NCBI GenBank assembly: GCA_001443005.1
Contig: LEKQ01000015.1
Coordinates: forward strand, 62,001-126,000
DNA: 64,000 nucleotides
Direction: 5' to 3'
DNA from: a bacterium GBS-1
GTDB taxonomy: Bacteria > Synergistota > GBS-1
Shown here: positions 1 to 7,673 of the stretch, piece by piece
Position numbering within the stretch: the stretch's first letter is position 1
Layout of the letters: each line of letters opens with the position of its first letter
Translations under genes and position numbers: made by a program
Notes under the pieces: generated by a model
Databases searched by the model: none
The model's input: the letters and a program-made list of their open reading frames with translations, nothing else
Told to the model about the DNA's origin: nothing

Positions 1-74
1 ATAAGGCCAATTTCTATAGGCCAAGCTTCGAGGATATCAGGGGTCAGTCCAGCTGATATATCCCTTCTTACCAT
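1..74 (-). CDS. Start of an unidentified protein (runs off the window)
   Basis: An ATG at 72-74 on the minus strand opens a reading frame that stays open to the window edge and encodes at least 24 residues beginning [19 protein letters not shown] stop codon lies directly before the ATG in the same frame, so this is the only start. It sits 3 bases after the radical SAM gene's stop and an AAAGG stretch precedes it, so it would be the next gene of that operon. I do not recognise the family from this short N-terminus, and it could still be a chance frame. Confidence 0.4.
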   Translation of the reverse strand, partial: MVRRDISAGLTPDILEAWPIEIGL

Positions 75-1040
75 TTACCTTTCAACTAGAGGACAGAGTT
101 CCTCCTGAGATAAACCTAACCTTAACCTCCTTCCCTGCCAGCTTCCTCGACGCTCAAGCTCCCTTTCTATGCTATTTATCACCACACTCTTCCTAAGCGT
201 CCAACTTGGAGCGAAAAGCTCCTCAGCTTTTGTTTCACCGGTTATCCTATGGACGACTACCTCCGGAGATAGGTTTTCCAAGAAGGAAACGCATATTTTA
301 ACATACTCCTCAAGCTCAAGGGGCTTATACTCACCCCTTATAACCATCTCCTCCAGGGGGGTTCCCTTAACCACATAAAGAGGGTGTATCTTCACACCAT
401 CAACCTTTAAGGCTGATAAAACACGCGCCATTTCAATCGCATCTTCCTCATCCTCTCCCGGTAAACCCAAGATGACGTGAGCACAGACCTTTATTCCCCA
501 TCTCTTGCAACGCAAGACCGCATCTATAAACTCAGCAAGCGTATGCCCCCTATTGATAAGCTTAAGGGTCCTATGGTTTATGCTCTGCAGCCCCAACTCG
601 AGCCAAAGTTCATCCACATAAGAGGCTAGGGATGAAAATCGCTCAGGGAATGGATCAGGAATGCAATCTGGTCGTGTTCCCACGGCTAACCCTACAACCT
701 TAAATAGACTCTTTGCTTCATCAAGACATTCTTTAAACAAATCTATACACTTGTCTATAGGGGCATAAGTATTAGTGAAAGCTTGAAAGTAAATTATAAA
801 AAGATCGGTTTCGTATCTTTCCTTTAATAAAGCGTAAGCTCGGTTCAGTTGATCTTTAAGACTCAGTAAACCATATTCTCCCGTTCCACTTCCCCTGCTA
901 TCGCAGAATATACAACCTCCTTTACTTATCCGACCATCCCTATTGGGGCAGAAAAAACCAGCATCTAAGGTTATTTTCTGAACCCTCTTTCCATACTTAT
1001 TTTTGAAATACTCATTTAATGAGTTATATCTCCTCTTCAC
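75..1040 (-). CDS. Radical SAM protein, YhcC/TIGR01212 family
   Basis: The protein has the radical SAM cysteine cluster in the form typical of the YhcC/TIGR01212 family: a Cys in FFCPNRDG, then 11 residues, then CIFC. The conserved N-terminal [10 protein letters not shown] block precedes it, and later segments [13 protein letters not shown] and [13 protein letters not shown] fit the family. A longer frame opens at a GTG at 1073, but that has no Shine-Dalgarno site and starts 50 bases inside the upstream gene. The GTG at 1040 sits behind a GGGAA stretch and gives the usual N-terminus, so I chose it (321 residues). The overlap with the upstream stop (17 bases) implies translational coupling. 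The family is expected to bind a 4Fe-4S cluster and cleave S-adenosylmethionine. Its substrate is not evident here. Confidence 0.88.
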   Translation of the reverse strand: MKRRYNSLNEYFKNKYGKRVQKITLDAGFFCPNRDGRISKGGCIFCDSRGSGTGEYGLLSLKDQLNRAYALLKERYETDLFIIYFQAFTNTYAPIDKCIDLFKECLDEAKSLFKVVGLAVGTRPDCIPDPFPERFSSLASYVDELWLELGLQSINHRTLKLINRGHTLAEFIDAVLRCKRWGIKVCAHVILGLPGEDEEDAIEMARVLSALKVDGVKIHPLYVVKGTPLEEMVIRGEYKPLELEEYVKICVSFLENLSPEVVVHRITGETKAEELFAPSWTLRKSVVINSIERELERRGSWQGRRLRLGLSQEELCPLVER

Positions 1041-1431
1041 GAACGGGTTCCCAATTCCTAGACTCAATAACACAAGCTATAGAAAGCCTCACCCCAAGGA
1101 CCTTCTGAAAAACCCTCTCTATAAACTCCCTCACTTTCGGATCCTCAACGTAATCTATAAAGCTTATATCAAGTCCCCTGAAAAATACCTTAACAAAGCT
1201 GTCTTCATATGAGACTCTTACCGCCTCAGCTCCCCTAAAATAAGCGAATACGATCCTATCCTCCCGCTTGAACTCGTCAAGTATCTCAAGCCACCTTTTT
1301 CTTATCTCCTCCAAAAGCTCATCCTCACTATACATGATCCTTTCCCTCTTTTCCTCCTCTCTTCTCTTTATCTGACTCAAAAGCTCTCCCCTAATTTCTT
1401 TTTCTCTCTCTTCCCTTTCCAAGCCTTCCAT
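1024..1431 (-). CDS. Small protein resembling the C-terminal (tau) domain of DnaX
   Basis: This 135-residue protein starts with a highly charged helix (residues 1-35, Glu/Arg/Lys rich) followed by a compact domain at about 45-125. That domain starts RWLEILDEFK and runs through strand-like segments to a C-terminal VLGVRLSIACVIE. The order of a Trp-led helix, a short helix with AYFRGAEAV, a hydrophobic strand, a helical PKVREFIERVF segment and a final strand matches the tail of DnaX encoded at 22558-24129 (WEELLSKVKER to ADIEISIVP). The resemblance is by eye only. A GGGGGTGAG stretch lies 8 bases before the ATG. It lies between tRNA-Gly and the radical SAM gene, overlapping the latter. It may be a free-standing clamp-loader tail or an unrelated protein with the same fold. 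Confidence 0.7.
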   Translation of the reverse strand: MEGLEREEREKEIRGELLSQIKRREEEKRERIMYSEDELLEEIRKRWLEILDEFKREDRIVFAYFRGAEAVRVSYEDSFVKVFFRGLDISFIDYVEDPKVREFIERVFQKVLGVRLSIACVIESRNWEPVREEEI

Positions 1432-1467
1432 AGCTAGAGCTCACCCCCTTCCTTAAAATAAAAAAAG

Positions 1468-1543
1468 TGGAGCGGATAACGGGATTCGAACCCGCGACCC
1501 TCGGCTTGGGAAGCCGATGCTCTACCACCTGAGCTATATCCGC
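1468..1543 (-). tRNA. tRNA-Gly(CCC)
   Basis: Read on the minus strand, a full cloverleaf is visible: acceptor arm GCGGATA paired with TATCCGC, D-arm with GCTCAGGTGGTAGAGC, anticodon stem TCGGC/GCCGA with loop TTCCCAA (anticodon CCC), and T-arm CGGGTTCGAATCCCG. The discriminator base is T and CCA is encoded. A consensus promoter lies just upstream. Confidence 0.97.
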
Positions 1544-1555
1544 ACCACCATTCTA

Positions 1556-1584
1556 ATTATAATAGAAGATTGGCTAAAAATCAA
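1556..1584 (-). promoter_or_regulatory. Promoter of tRNA-Gly
   Basis: On the minus strand a -35 box TTGATT (1584-1579) is separated by 17 bases from a perfect -10 box TATAAT (1561-1556). The predicted start of transcription lies about 6 bases before the mature tRNA 5' end at 1543, as expected for a tRNA promoter. Confidence 0.75.
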
Positions 1585-1599
1585 GAGAGCGATTCCCTT

Positions 1600-1851
1600 T
1601 TATCCTTGAGCCTCAAAGCTTTGTCCAGGGGAAATATATGGGACTCTTTGCCCTTCCCTATTATAAGTTTGACTTTCTTGGGAGCGCTCAGAGCTTTCCT
1701 GGTGAGCTACCTTAATGAAAAGTCGCCCTTCAACCCTATCGTTATTAGCAGGGTTAGCCTGATTTTGATCACCAACCTTGGTGCTCTCCCCTATCCTCTT
1801 GTACTGATCAAGCAAAAACCACATGTTTAACTGCCCACGCTCAATCCTCAT
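1600..1851 (-). CDS. Small hydrophilic protein of unknown function
   Basis: This gene encodes 83 residues starting MRIERGQLNMWFLLDQYKR. The rest is rich in Gln, Glu, Asn, Arg and Ser, without membrane segments or cysteines, and is probably largely disordered. I do not recognise the family. It looks real because GGAGGG lies 8 bases before the ATG, and an extended -10 box (TGCTATAAT, 1879-1871) lies about 20 bases upstream, giving it its own promoter. It ends just before the tRNA-Gly promoter. An 86-residue frame on the opposite strand has no such signals and was not chosen. Confidence 0.65.
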   Translation of the reverse strand: MRIERGQLNMWFLLDQYKRIGESTKVGDQNQANPANNDRVEGRLFIKVAHQESSERSQESQTYNREGQRVPYISPGQSFEAQG

Positions 1852-1925
1852 TTTCTACCCTCCCACTCTTATTATAGCACTCAAGAGCAAAAAATAAAGC
1901 TCTCATGATTTTTTAGCTCTAAGTA

Positions 1926-1978
1926 TTGACTTTACATATAAAGCTCTGCTATCATCCTATAGGACATTTGATACATCA
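1926..1978 (+). promoter_or_regulatory. Promoter and possible operators of the GntR gene
   Basis: A -35 box TTGACT (1926-1931) and a -10 box TATCAT (1950-1955) are separated by 18 bases. Immediately downstream are two short palindromes, CCTATAGG (1956-1963) and TGAT-AC-ATCA (1969-1978), that overlap the likely transcription start. GntR-type regulators bind such inverted repeats, so autoregulation is plausible, but the operator role is inference. Confidence 0.5.
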
Positions 1979-1991
1979 GAGGTGGTAAAAG

Positions 1992-2648
1992 ATGAAAAGA
2001 AGAAAAACCTTAGCTGATAAGATCTATGAAAAGTTAAAGGAGGAGATAATATCTCGTAAAAGAAAGGTTGGAGAGAAGCTCGTGGAGAGGGATCTTGCCC
2101 AAGCGTTTAAGGTAAGCATAACACCAGTAAGAGACGCGCTAAAAAAGCTTGAGGATGAGGGATTAGTAGTTAAAAGGGGGAAACTAAGAACTGTAAGAGG
2201 AATAAGCGCGATAGAGCTTCAAGATTACTATGAAGTTCGCATATTACTTGAGCCTAAAGCCGCTGAGAAAGCCGCTAAAAACATATCTGAGGAGCAAAAG
2301 AAAAAGCTGGAAGATATAATCTCCAGGATGGAGCTTGCAGCGAAAGAGGAAGATTACAACACATTAGACATATTAAACAGAAATTTCGATGAAGTAATCT
2401 ATGAGGCCTGTGGAAATCACTATCTTAAGAAGGTTTTGTCAGAGATACTTGCTATAACACTTCCCTATCGAGAGATAGCAAGCAGAATCCCTGAAAGGAC
2501 TTACTCTATGCTCAAGGAACACAAGGAAATATATGAAGCTATAAAGAGCGGTGATGATAAAAAGGCTGGAGATCTAACCGAAAAGCACATAAAGGAAGCA
2601 GCAGAAAGAGTCCTTCGAGTACTAAGGGAACTAGAAGAAAAGATATAG
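1992..2648 (+). CDS. GntR-family transcriptional regulator (FCD/FadR type)
   Basis: The 218-residue protein has an N-terminal winged helix-turn-helix (residues about 8-75) with the GntR signature GEKLVERDLAQAFKVS and the recognition-helix segment TPVRDALKKLEDEGLV. An all-helical C-terminal domain (about 85-215) of the FCD type follows, with the YYEVRILLEPKAAE entry and later His residues (KEHKEIYEAI and EKHIKEAAE) that usually bind metal and ligand. GAGGTGG precedes the ATG. The next gene, 12 bases downstream, encodes a methylisocitrate-lyase-type enzyme, so this regulator most likely controls that enzyme in response to an organic acid. The ligand is not evident. Confidence 0.93.
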   Translation: MKRRKTLADKIYEKLKEEIISRKRKVGEKLVERDLAQAFKVSITPVRDALKKLEDEGLVVKRGKLRTVRGISAIELQDYYEVRILLEPKAAEKAAKNISEEQKKKLEDIISRMELAAKEEDYNTLDILNRNFDEVIYEACGNHYLKKVLSEILAITLPYREIASRIPERTYSMLKEHKEIYEAIKSGDDKKAGDLTEKHIKEAAERVLRVLRELEEKI

Positions 2649-2660
2649 GAGGTGCAACGG

Positions 2661-3575
2661 TTGGAGAGAAAAAGCATCACAAAAAAAGCGAGAGAGCTCA
2701 TAGAAAGAAAGGGGATCGTGGTTGTCCCTGGAACCTACGATGCGCTAACAGCTAAGATAGCAGAAAGCGTCGGCTTTGAGATGATTTTTCACTCAGGATA
2801 TGGAACAGCCGCTTCCCTTTTAGGCCAGCCAGATGTAGGACTAGTATGCTTTAAGGAGATGTGTGAGAGGGTCAAGTATATGGCCAGAGCTATAAATGTG
2901 CCTCTTTTATGCGACGCAGATACAGGTTACGGAAATGCCATAAACGTCTATAGAACGGTGAAAGAGTATATATGGGCAGGCGCTGGAGGACTCTTCATAG
3001 AGGACCAGCTTTGGCCCAAGAGGTGCGGACACATGGAAGGTAAGCAACTTATAAGCCTAGAAGAAATGGTGGGAAAGATAAAAGCAGCAGTGGAAGCTAA
3101 AAACGAAGAAGATCCTTACTTTCTTGTAGGCGCCAGAACCGATGCCATAGCAGTTTACGGCTTTGAAGAAGCTATAAGAAGAGGGAGAGCCTATAGAGAA
3201 GCGGGAGCCGACTTTATATTCATCGAATCGCCTACATCCTTAGAACAGCTTGAAAAGATCCCAAAGCTTATACCAGATACCCCCCTAATGCTAAACCTAA
3301 TAGAGAAAGGCAAAACCCCGTTTATAACCGTTAAAGAGGCGGAGGAGCTCGGCTATAAAATAGTAACCCATTCCGTATTCGTCTTATATACCGTAGCTAA
3401 AGCAGCTAAAGATGCATTAACTTATCTAAAGGAACACGGAATTACTCCAGGGTATGAAAACATGATGCCATTTCCAGAGTTCGCAGAGTTCATAGGTCTG
3501 CCCAAGATAAGAGAAATGGAAAAGAAATTTCTACCCAAAGATGTCTTAGAGGAAAAGTACGGGGGTCGGCTTTAA
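2661..3575 (+). CDS. Isocitrate lyase/PEP mutase superfamily enzyme (2-methylisocitrate lyase-like)
   Basis: The 304-residue TIM-barrel protein has the superfamily hallmarks: VVPGTYDALTAKIAE, DADTGYGNAINVYRTV for metal binding, and FIEDQLWPKRCGHMEGK. The last holds the catalytic Cys in the K-R-C-G-H form found in lyases such as 2-methylisocitrate lyase and 2,3-dimethylmalate lyase, rather than in phosphonopyruvate mutases. GARTDA and ADFIFIESPTS follow as expected. The frame can be read from a GTG at 2652, but AGGAGG at 2647-2652 overlaps it. The TTG at 2661 has 8-base spacing and is the better start. It is co-transcribed with the GntR gene and ends in a terminator hairpin. The exact substrate is uncertain. 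Confidence 0.88.
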   Translation: MERKSITKKARELIERKGIVVVPGTYDALTAKIAESVGFEMIFHSGYGTAASLLGQPDVGLVCFKEMCERVKYMARAINVPLLCDADTGYGNAINVYRTVKEYIWAGAGGLFIEDQLWPKRCGHMEGKQLISLEEMVGKIKAAVEAKNEEDPYFLVGARTDAIAVYGFEEAIRRGRAYREAGADFIFIESPTSLEQLEKIPKLIPDTPLMLNLIEKGKTPFITVKEAEELGYKIVTHSVFVLYTVAKAAKDALTYLKEHGITPGYENMMPFPEFAEFIGLPKIREMEKKFLPKDVLEEKYGGRL

Positions 3576-3587
3576 GTCCCGACCCCC
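3561..3587 (+). terminator. Rho-independent terminator after the lyase gene
   Basis: A 9-base perfect stem GGGGGTCGG (3561-3569) pairs with CCGACCCCC (3579-3587) around a 9-base loop that contains the TAA stop codon. A T-rich stretch (TCATTTAAATT) follows. On the minus strand no T tract follows, so it serves the plus-strand operon. From here to 3726 I see no gene. Confidence 0.8.
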
Positions 3588-3726
3588 TCATTTAAATTAA
3601 ATTAAACTTATAGTAGGGGTAGGTTTAAAATTCTGCCCTTTGGCAAAAGCAAAAGGACATATAAGGTTAGTGGATAAAGCTATGAAATCATAGATGAGTC
3701 GGGTACCATGTTGGAAAATTCAAAGA

Positions 3727-4599
3727 CTAAAGCATATCCAATAAAAGGGGAATGCTCCTTTCCGCGCCTATAGCCATAATGTGTATACCATGTGCTAAAC
3801 CGTGTTCTCTCACCTTTCTTATAAGCTCAGCTGCGATTCTTAAACCTTCAAGCTTTGGATCAGGAGCGCTTTCAAGACGATGAATCAATCCTTGAGGAAC
3901 CTTAACGCCTGGGATCATCTTGCTAACGAAATGAGCTGACCTAACGCTGCGAAGGGGAATTATCCCTATGAGAATCTTTACATTAAGCCTTGACGCTTCT
4001 TTCATAAACCTATCAGCTATATCTATCTGATAAACCGCTTGTGTCTGAAAAAAACGTGCTCCAGCGTGTATCTTCTTCTCCATCTTTATTAACTCTATCT
4101 CCAACGGTTCAAAATTTGGATTAACCGTCGCACCCAAGTAAAAGCTGGGAGGCTCACCCTTAAGGGGATTCCCAGCGAGATCCCTACCTTCCATAAGCGA
4201 GGAAGCAGCCAAGAGTATTCCCACGGAATCAAGGTCGTAAACCGGCTTAGCGCTTGGGTTATCTCCAAGCGTAGGATAATCACCGGTTATAGCAAGTAGA
4301 TTCCTCACGCCAAGAGCGTAAGCCCCTAAAAGCTCAGACTGAATGGCTATCCTATTTCTGTCTCTCCCCGTCATCTGCATCACGGGTTCAGCGCCTTCCT
4401 GGAGTATGGCGACACAACCCGCTAGCGAGGATAGCTTCATCGAGGCTCCCTGACCATCGGTAACATTAAGAGCATCCACACCGCCCTTAAGCAACCTCAC
4501 TATATCTTTAAACTCTCTCAGATCCGCACCCTTTGGAGGACCAACCTCAGCGGTTATAACGAACTTTCCTCTCTCAAGCAAATCCTTAAGTTGGCTCAT
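3727..4599 (-). CDS. metF: 5,10-methylenetetrahydrofolate reductase
   Basis: The 290-residue protein is a MetF-type TIM barrel. Residues near the start include the conserved VITAEVGPPKGAD, followed by DALNVTDGQG, a PVMQMTGRDRNR block, and LLAITGDYP, which shapes the flavin site. FFQTQAVYQ and IIPLRS follow in order. It reduces methylene-tetrahydrofolate to methyl-tetrahydrofolate in the cytoplasm, feeding methionine synthesis or the methyl branch of the Wood-Ljungdahl pathway. The gene overlaps metV by 14 bases, which implies coupling. In acetogens and related anaerobes MetF pairs with MetV, and the arrangement here suggests the same complex. Confidence 0.95.
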   Translation of the reverse strand: MSQLKDLLERGKFVITAEVGPPKGADLREFKDIVRLLKGGVDALNVTDGQGASMKLSSLAGCVAILQEGAEPVMQMTGRDRNRIAIQSELLGAYALGVRNLLAITGDYPTLGDNPSAKPVYDLDSVGILLAASSLMEGRDLAGNPLKGEPPSFYLGATVNPNFEPLEIELIKMEKKIHAGARFFQTQAVYQIDIADRFMKEASRLNVKILIGIIPLRSVRSAHFVSKMIPGVKVPQGLIHRLESAPDPKLEGLRIAAELIRKVREHGLAHGIHIMAIGAERSIPLLLDML

Positions 4600-5257
4600 T
4601 TGTCACACTCCTTTGTACCTTATGTTGGCCAGGTTTAATCCTGAGCGAATGGTCAATAGGTGGATTAATCCTCCTGAGCTCATTAAGTCTGTTCATCTTC
4701 TTGAGCTTATAGTATATATCAACCCAGACACACCTCTGCTCTGGGTTAACTTCGCAATGTTCATCTTTAGCTCCACCGCAAGGACCATTAACCATTCCCT
4801 TAGGGCACCTTGAAATCGGACAAATAGCCACCCCATTGGTTAAAAGACACTTACCACATATGGAACATCTCTCCTCAAAGACCCCAAACCTCTTTATCTC
4901 ACCAAGAAACAACGTATCATTCGCAGGGAAGACAGGTATATCCTCCACTATCTCTCCCAAGGTTTGAAGACCATTTCCACAAGCCATGCAAAGAATGGCT
5001 TCGCTTTTAGATATCTCTACACCAAAATCTTTTAGATCTCTTTTGCTTTTTTGAAGATTGCAAACTGGGTCAAGAACCACGCTTCCAGTTATAATCTTCC
5101 CACACTCGGATAGTTTCTTTTTCATCTCCTCTACTTCTTCTTCCCCACCAGTTTTGCTAGCGGTAGCACATAGAGAACAACCAACTATAAACACTCTTTC
5201 GTAACTTTTAAGCTCATCAATGACTTCTTCCAAGGGTTTTTTCTTCGTTATTATCAA
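4586..5257 (-). CDS. metV: MetV-type iron-sulfur/zinc partner of methylenetetrahydrofolate reductase
   Basis: The 223-residue protein matches the MTHFR_C/MetV family. It is rich in cysteines arranged in motifs: VGCSLCATAS near the N-terminus, LDPVCN, LCMACGNG, then RCSICGKCLLTNGVAICPISRC and the diagnostic GPCGGAKDEHCEV. The clusters fit iron-sulfur or zinc binding. It starts at a TTG (5257) with GGAGGG 10 bases upstream. In known systems MetV binds MetF and is needed for electron input to the reductase. The stop overlaps metF and both follow the phosphofructokinase gene by 19 bases, so one transcript is likely. Confidence 0.9.
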   Translation of the reverse strand: MIITKKKPLEEVIDELKSYERVFIVGCSLCATASKTGGEEEVEEMKKKLSECGKIITGSVVLDPVCNLQKSKRDLKDFGVEISKSEAILCMACGNGLQTLGEIVEDIPVFPANDTLFLGEIKRFGVFEERCSICGKCLLTNGVAICPISRCPKGMVNGPCGGAKDEHCEVNPEQRCVWVDIYYKLKKMNRLNELRRINPPIDHSLRIKPGQHKVQRSVTNEPT

Positions 5258-5276
5258 CCCTTAAAAACCCTCCTCT

Positions 5277-6374
5277 CTAATCACCAAAGGATATACCAAT
5301 AGCACGAGCAACATTAATGAGCTCACAATCTGGCGGAACCAACTTGAGGCGCCCGACCGCCATCTCAATTGGAACGGAGCTTATCTCTCCTCCCCTGATA
5401 CAGACCATCTCCCCAAAACGTCCCTCAACGGCTAGCTCAACCGCTTTAACTCCAAAGCGAGTCGCAAGAAGCCTATCCATAGGCGTTGGAGATCCTCCTC
5501 TCTGAAGATGCCCCAAAACCGTAACCCTAGTCTCAAGCTCGATCATCTTCTCTATCCTATCAGCTATGTACTTTCCTATCCCTCCTAAACGAATGGGATC
5601 AGGGCTTCCTTCGACCACTTTCTGAATCACTAAGTCCTTACCCTTCTCCCTTGCCCCCTCAGCTACCATGACCAGGCTGAATCTCTTCCCCTCCCGTTTC
5701 CTCTGTTCGATCTTCTCACAAACTTTCTCTAAATCGAAGGGAATCTCCGGAATAAGAATTATATCAGCACCACCAGCTATACCCGCAACAAGCGCTATCC
5801 AACCGGCGTATCTACCCATAACCTCGAGAATCATGACCCTATGATGAGACTCCGCAGTAGTGTGAAGCTTATCAAGAGCCTCCGTCGCAGTTAAAACAGC
5901 GGTATCGAAACCAAAGGTTACATCGGTAGCATCAAGGTCATTATCTATAGTCTTAGGTATTCCTATAACTGGCATATTTTTTTTCCTCCAAAAATCCAAG
6001 GCTATCTTCAGACTACCATCCCCTCCAACAACTATCAGAACGTCAAGCTTATATTTCCTAAAATTTTCCACAGCAACATCTGACATATCCTTATAGATAA
6101 GTCTTCCCTCCTCAAGCAAGGGAAAATGAAAGGGATCATCTCTATTAGTTGTTCCAAGGATCGTTCCTCCTCGAGGGAGTATTCCTGAAACATCACTTGG
6201 TGTTAAAGGTCTAATCTCCCTTTTAACCAAACCTCTAAAACCGTTCTCTATCCCCCAAACCTCTAACCCATACTTACCTATGGCGCTTTTAACAACCGCC
6301 CTTATAACCGCGTTTAACCCCGCACAATCCCCTCCACCTGTCAATATACCGATCCTCCTAACCCTACCTTCCAA
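5277..6374 (-). CDS. 6-phosphofructokinase, ATP-type with Lys at the 124 position
   Basis: This is a PfkA-superfamily kinase that phosphorylates fructose 6-phosphate. It shows LTGGGDCAGLNAVIR at the N-terminus, VVGGDGS at the phosphate-donor site, the catalytic loop PKTIDND, and the sugar-binding MGRYAGW and [10 protein letters not shown] segments. The donor-site Gly (second G of GDGS) is the ATP-type residue, while the Lys in PKTIDND is typical of PPi-type enzymes. That combination is known in ATP-dependent group III enzymes, so ATP use is likely but not certain. A GTG start at 6392 would lie on the GGGAGG site (6385-6390). The TTG at 6374 has 10-base spacing and gives 365 residues. A second pfk lies at 17010-17981. 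Confidence 0.93.
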   Translation of the reverse strand: MEGRVRRIGILTGGGDCAGLNAVIRAVVKSAIGKYGLEVWGIENGFRGLVKREIRPLTPSDVSGILPRGGTILGTTNRDDPFHFPLLEEGRLIYKDMSDVAVENFRKYKLDVLIVVGGDGSLKIALDFWRKKNMPVIGIPKTIDNDLDATDVTFGFDTAVLTATEALDKLHTTAESHHRVMILEVMGRYAGWIALVAGIAGGADIILIPEIPFDLEKVCEKIEQRKREGKRFSLVMVAEGAREKGKDLVIQKVVEGSPDPIRLGGIGKYIADRIEKMIELETRVTVLGHLQRGGSPTPMDRLLATRFGVKAVELAVEGRFGEMVCIRGGEISSVPIEMAVGRLKLVPPDCELINVARAIGISFGD

Positions 6375-6392
6375 GTTCCCCACACCTCCCAC

Positions 6393-7136
6393 CTAAGGGA
6401 TACCAAGAGCACACGGATAAGTTATACATTTACCACAAATGTCAGTTTTAGGCAAGTCACCAAAATAAAGATCCATCTCACGGCAATGTTTATAACAGAT
6501 ATACCTATCAAAACCATCGACTCTCAAAGCTCCCACAGGACATCTTTCCACACATGCCTTACACTTACCACCCCTTTTGAAGAGACAAAACTCACCCAAA
6601 GGTCTACTATCAGGTTCAAGAGGAGCATCGGTTACAAAAGAGTTAAATCTACCACCACAACCCCTTTCAGTTATGAGCATATTGTTCAAACCGAAAGTTC
6701 CCATGCCAGCGATATACCCTACATGTCTATGAGACCACCTGCTTAAGAGCTCCTTTTCATCAAAGTTATGCGTAGGCTTAACGATAACGCCTTTATAACC
6801 ATGCTCTTCAAGCAAATTAAGCATATCCTTAGATATCTCATATAAAAGAGCATTCGTTTCAACATAGGCTATCGCCCATTCTCTTGAAGAGTAGTAACCC
6901 CCCTGATTGCTCTCTATTATTTCCCTTGAAAATGGTAAAAAGAAGACAACGATGCTTCTTGATCCTTCAAGGAGCTCCCAGGGCATAAAATGAGAAGGGA
7001 AAACCTCCTTGAGCTTTCCCCAAAGAGGATCGCCAGCTGAAGCAACTCGTAAGATCGGTTCCCTATACGCAGTCTGTCCACCCCACCCTTTAACCTTCTC
7101 AAACAACAAACTTTTTAGTTTCTCTTTTAAACTCAA
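6393..7136 (-). CDS. Iron-sulfur protein related to epoxyqueuosine reductase (QueG/COG1600-like)
   Basis: The 247-residue protein has an N-terminal QueG-like domain with SIVVFFLPFSREI and the GYIAGMGTFGLNNMLIT motif. Two ferredoxin-type clusters follow: CKACVERCPVGAL and, further on, CYKHC...CGKCITYPCALG. The full set suggests two 4Fe-4S clusters. QueG proper is longer (about 350 residues) with a C-terminal HEAT-like domain, which is absent here. The substrate is therefore doubtful, and a general corrinoid- or redox-linked role is possible. An extended -10 box lies at 7161-7169, and GGAGGAG precedes the ATG. The downstream pfk follows the stop closely. Confidence 0.8.
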   Translation of the reverse strand: MSLKEKLKSLLFEKVKGWGGQTAYREPILRVASAGDPLWGKLKEVFPSHFMPWELLEGSRSIVVFFLPFSREIIESNQGGYYSSREWAIAYVETNALLYEISKDMLNLLEEHGYKGVIVKPTHNFDEKELLSRWSHRHVGYIAGMGTFGLNNMLITERGCGGRFNSFVTDAPLEPDSRPLGEFCLFKRGGKCKACVERCPVGALRVDGFDRYICYKHCREMDLYFGDLPKTDICGKCITYPCALGIP

Positions 7137-7160
7137 GATTTATCTCCTCCTTTAGGTAAA

Positions 7161-7169
7161 ATTATACCA
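7161..7169 (-). promoter_or_regulatory. Extended -10 promoter of the iron-sulfur gene
   Basis: On the minus strand the sequence TGGTATAAT forms an extended -10 element 25 bases before the ATG at 7136, in the 70-base divergent space shared with pdaD. No good -35 box is visible. For pdaD, TATGAT at 7178-7183 is a weak candidate. Confidence 0.5.
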
Positions 7170-7208
7170 CCTAAGCTATGATAAAATTACTTCCCGGAGG
7201 TGGTGAAA

Positions 7209-7673
7209 TTGTTAATTGTTCCAAAGAAAGCAACCCTTGTCGTAGGTAAAGGAGAGGGAAAAACCCATTTAACAGCTTTTGACAAAGCCCTACTTTCAGC
7301 AGGTATAGGTAACTATAACCTCCTTAAGGTTAGTAGCATACTTCCCCCACACGTTGAGATAACCGAGAGCTTCTCCGTTCCCTTTGGCGCTCTTTTACCC
7401 GTGGCTTATGGAAGCATTACGAGCGAGGAACCTGGTCAAAGGATATCAGCAGCGATAGGTATAGGCATTCCTGAAAACCCAGATGATGTAGGGCTTATAA
7501 TGGAGTTTACCGGTTTCTGCTCTGCAAAAGAAGCTATGGAAATAGTTGAAGATATGGTCAGAGAATCTTTCGAAATGCGAGGACAAGCCCTAAAAGAGGT
7601 AAGGAGCAAAGCTATAGAGCACATCGTTGAAAAGATAGGTTGCGTTATCGCCGCCACAGTGCTATGGGGTTGA
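7209..7673 (+). CDS. pdaD: Pyruvoyl-dependent arginine decarboxylase
   Basis: The family cleaves itself to form a pyruvoyl group and converts arginine to agmatine. Here the sequence shows TLVVGKGEGKTHLTAFDKAL, AGIGNYNLLKVSSILPP with the Ser-Ser autocleavage site (Ser42-Ser43 in my numbering), PVAYGSITSE, and the MEFTGF segment that carries the catalytic Glu. GGAGG at 7196-7200 overlaps the GTGs at 7200 and 7203. The TTG at 7209 has 8-base spacing and gives 154 residues, close to known archaeal enzymes. It overlaps speB, which uses its product. This pyruvoyl route is common in archaea and scattered in thermophilic bacteria. Confidence 0.92.
   Translation: MLIVPKKATLVVGKGEGKTHLTAFDKALLSAGIGNYNLLKVSSILPPHVEITESFSVPFGALLPVAYGSITSEEPGQRISAAIGIGIPENPDDVGLIMEFTGFCSAKEAMEIVEDMVRESFEMRGQALKEVRSKAIEHIVEKIGCVIAATVLWG

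Noticed and set aside
1570-1830. 86-residue plus-strand frame opposite the small orphan gene
   Set aside because: The minus-strand gene has a good Shine-Dalgarno site and promoter; this one has neither.
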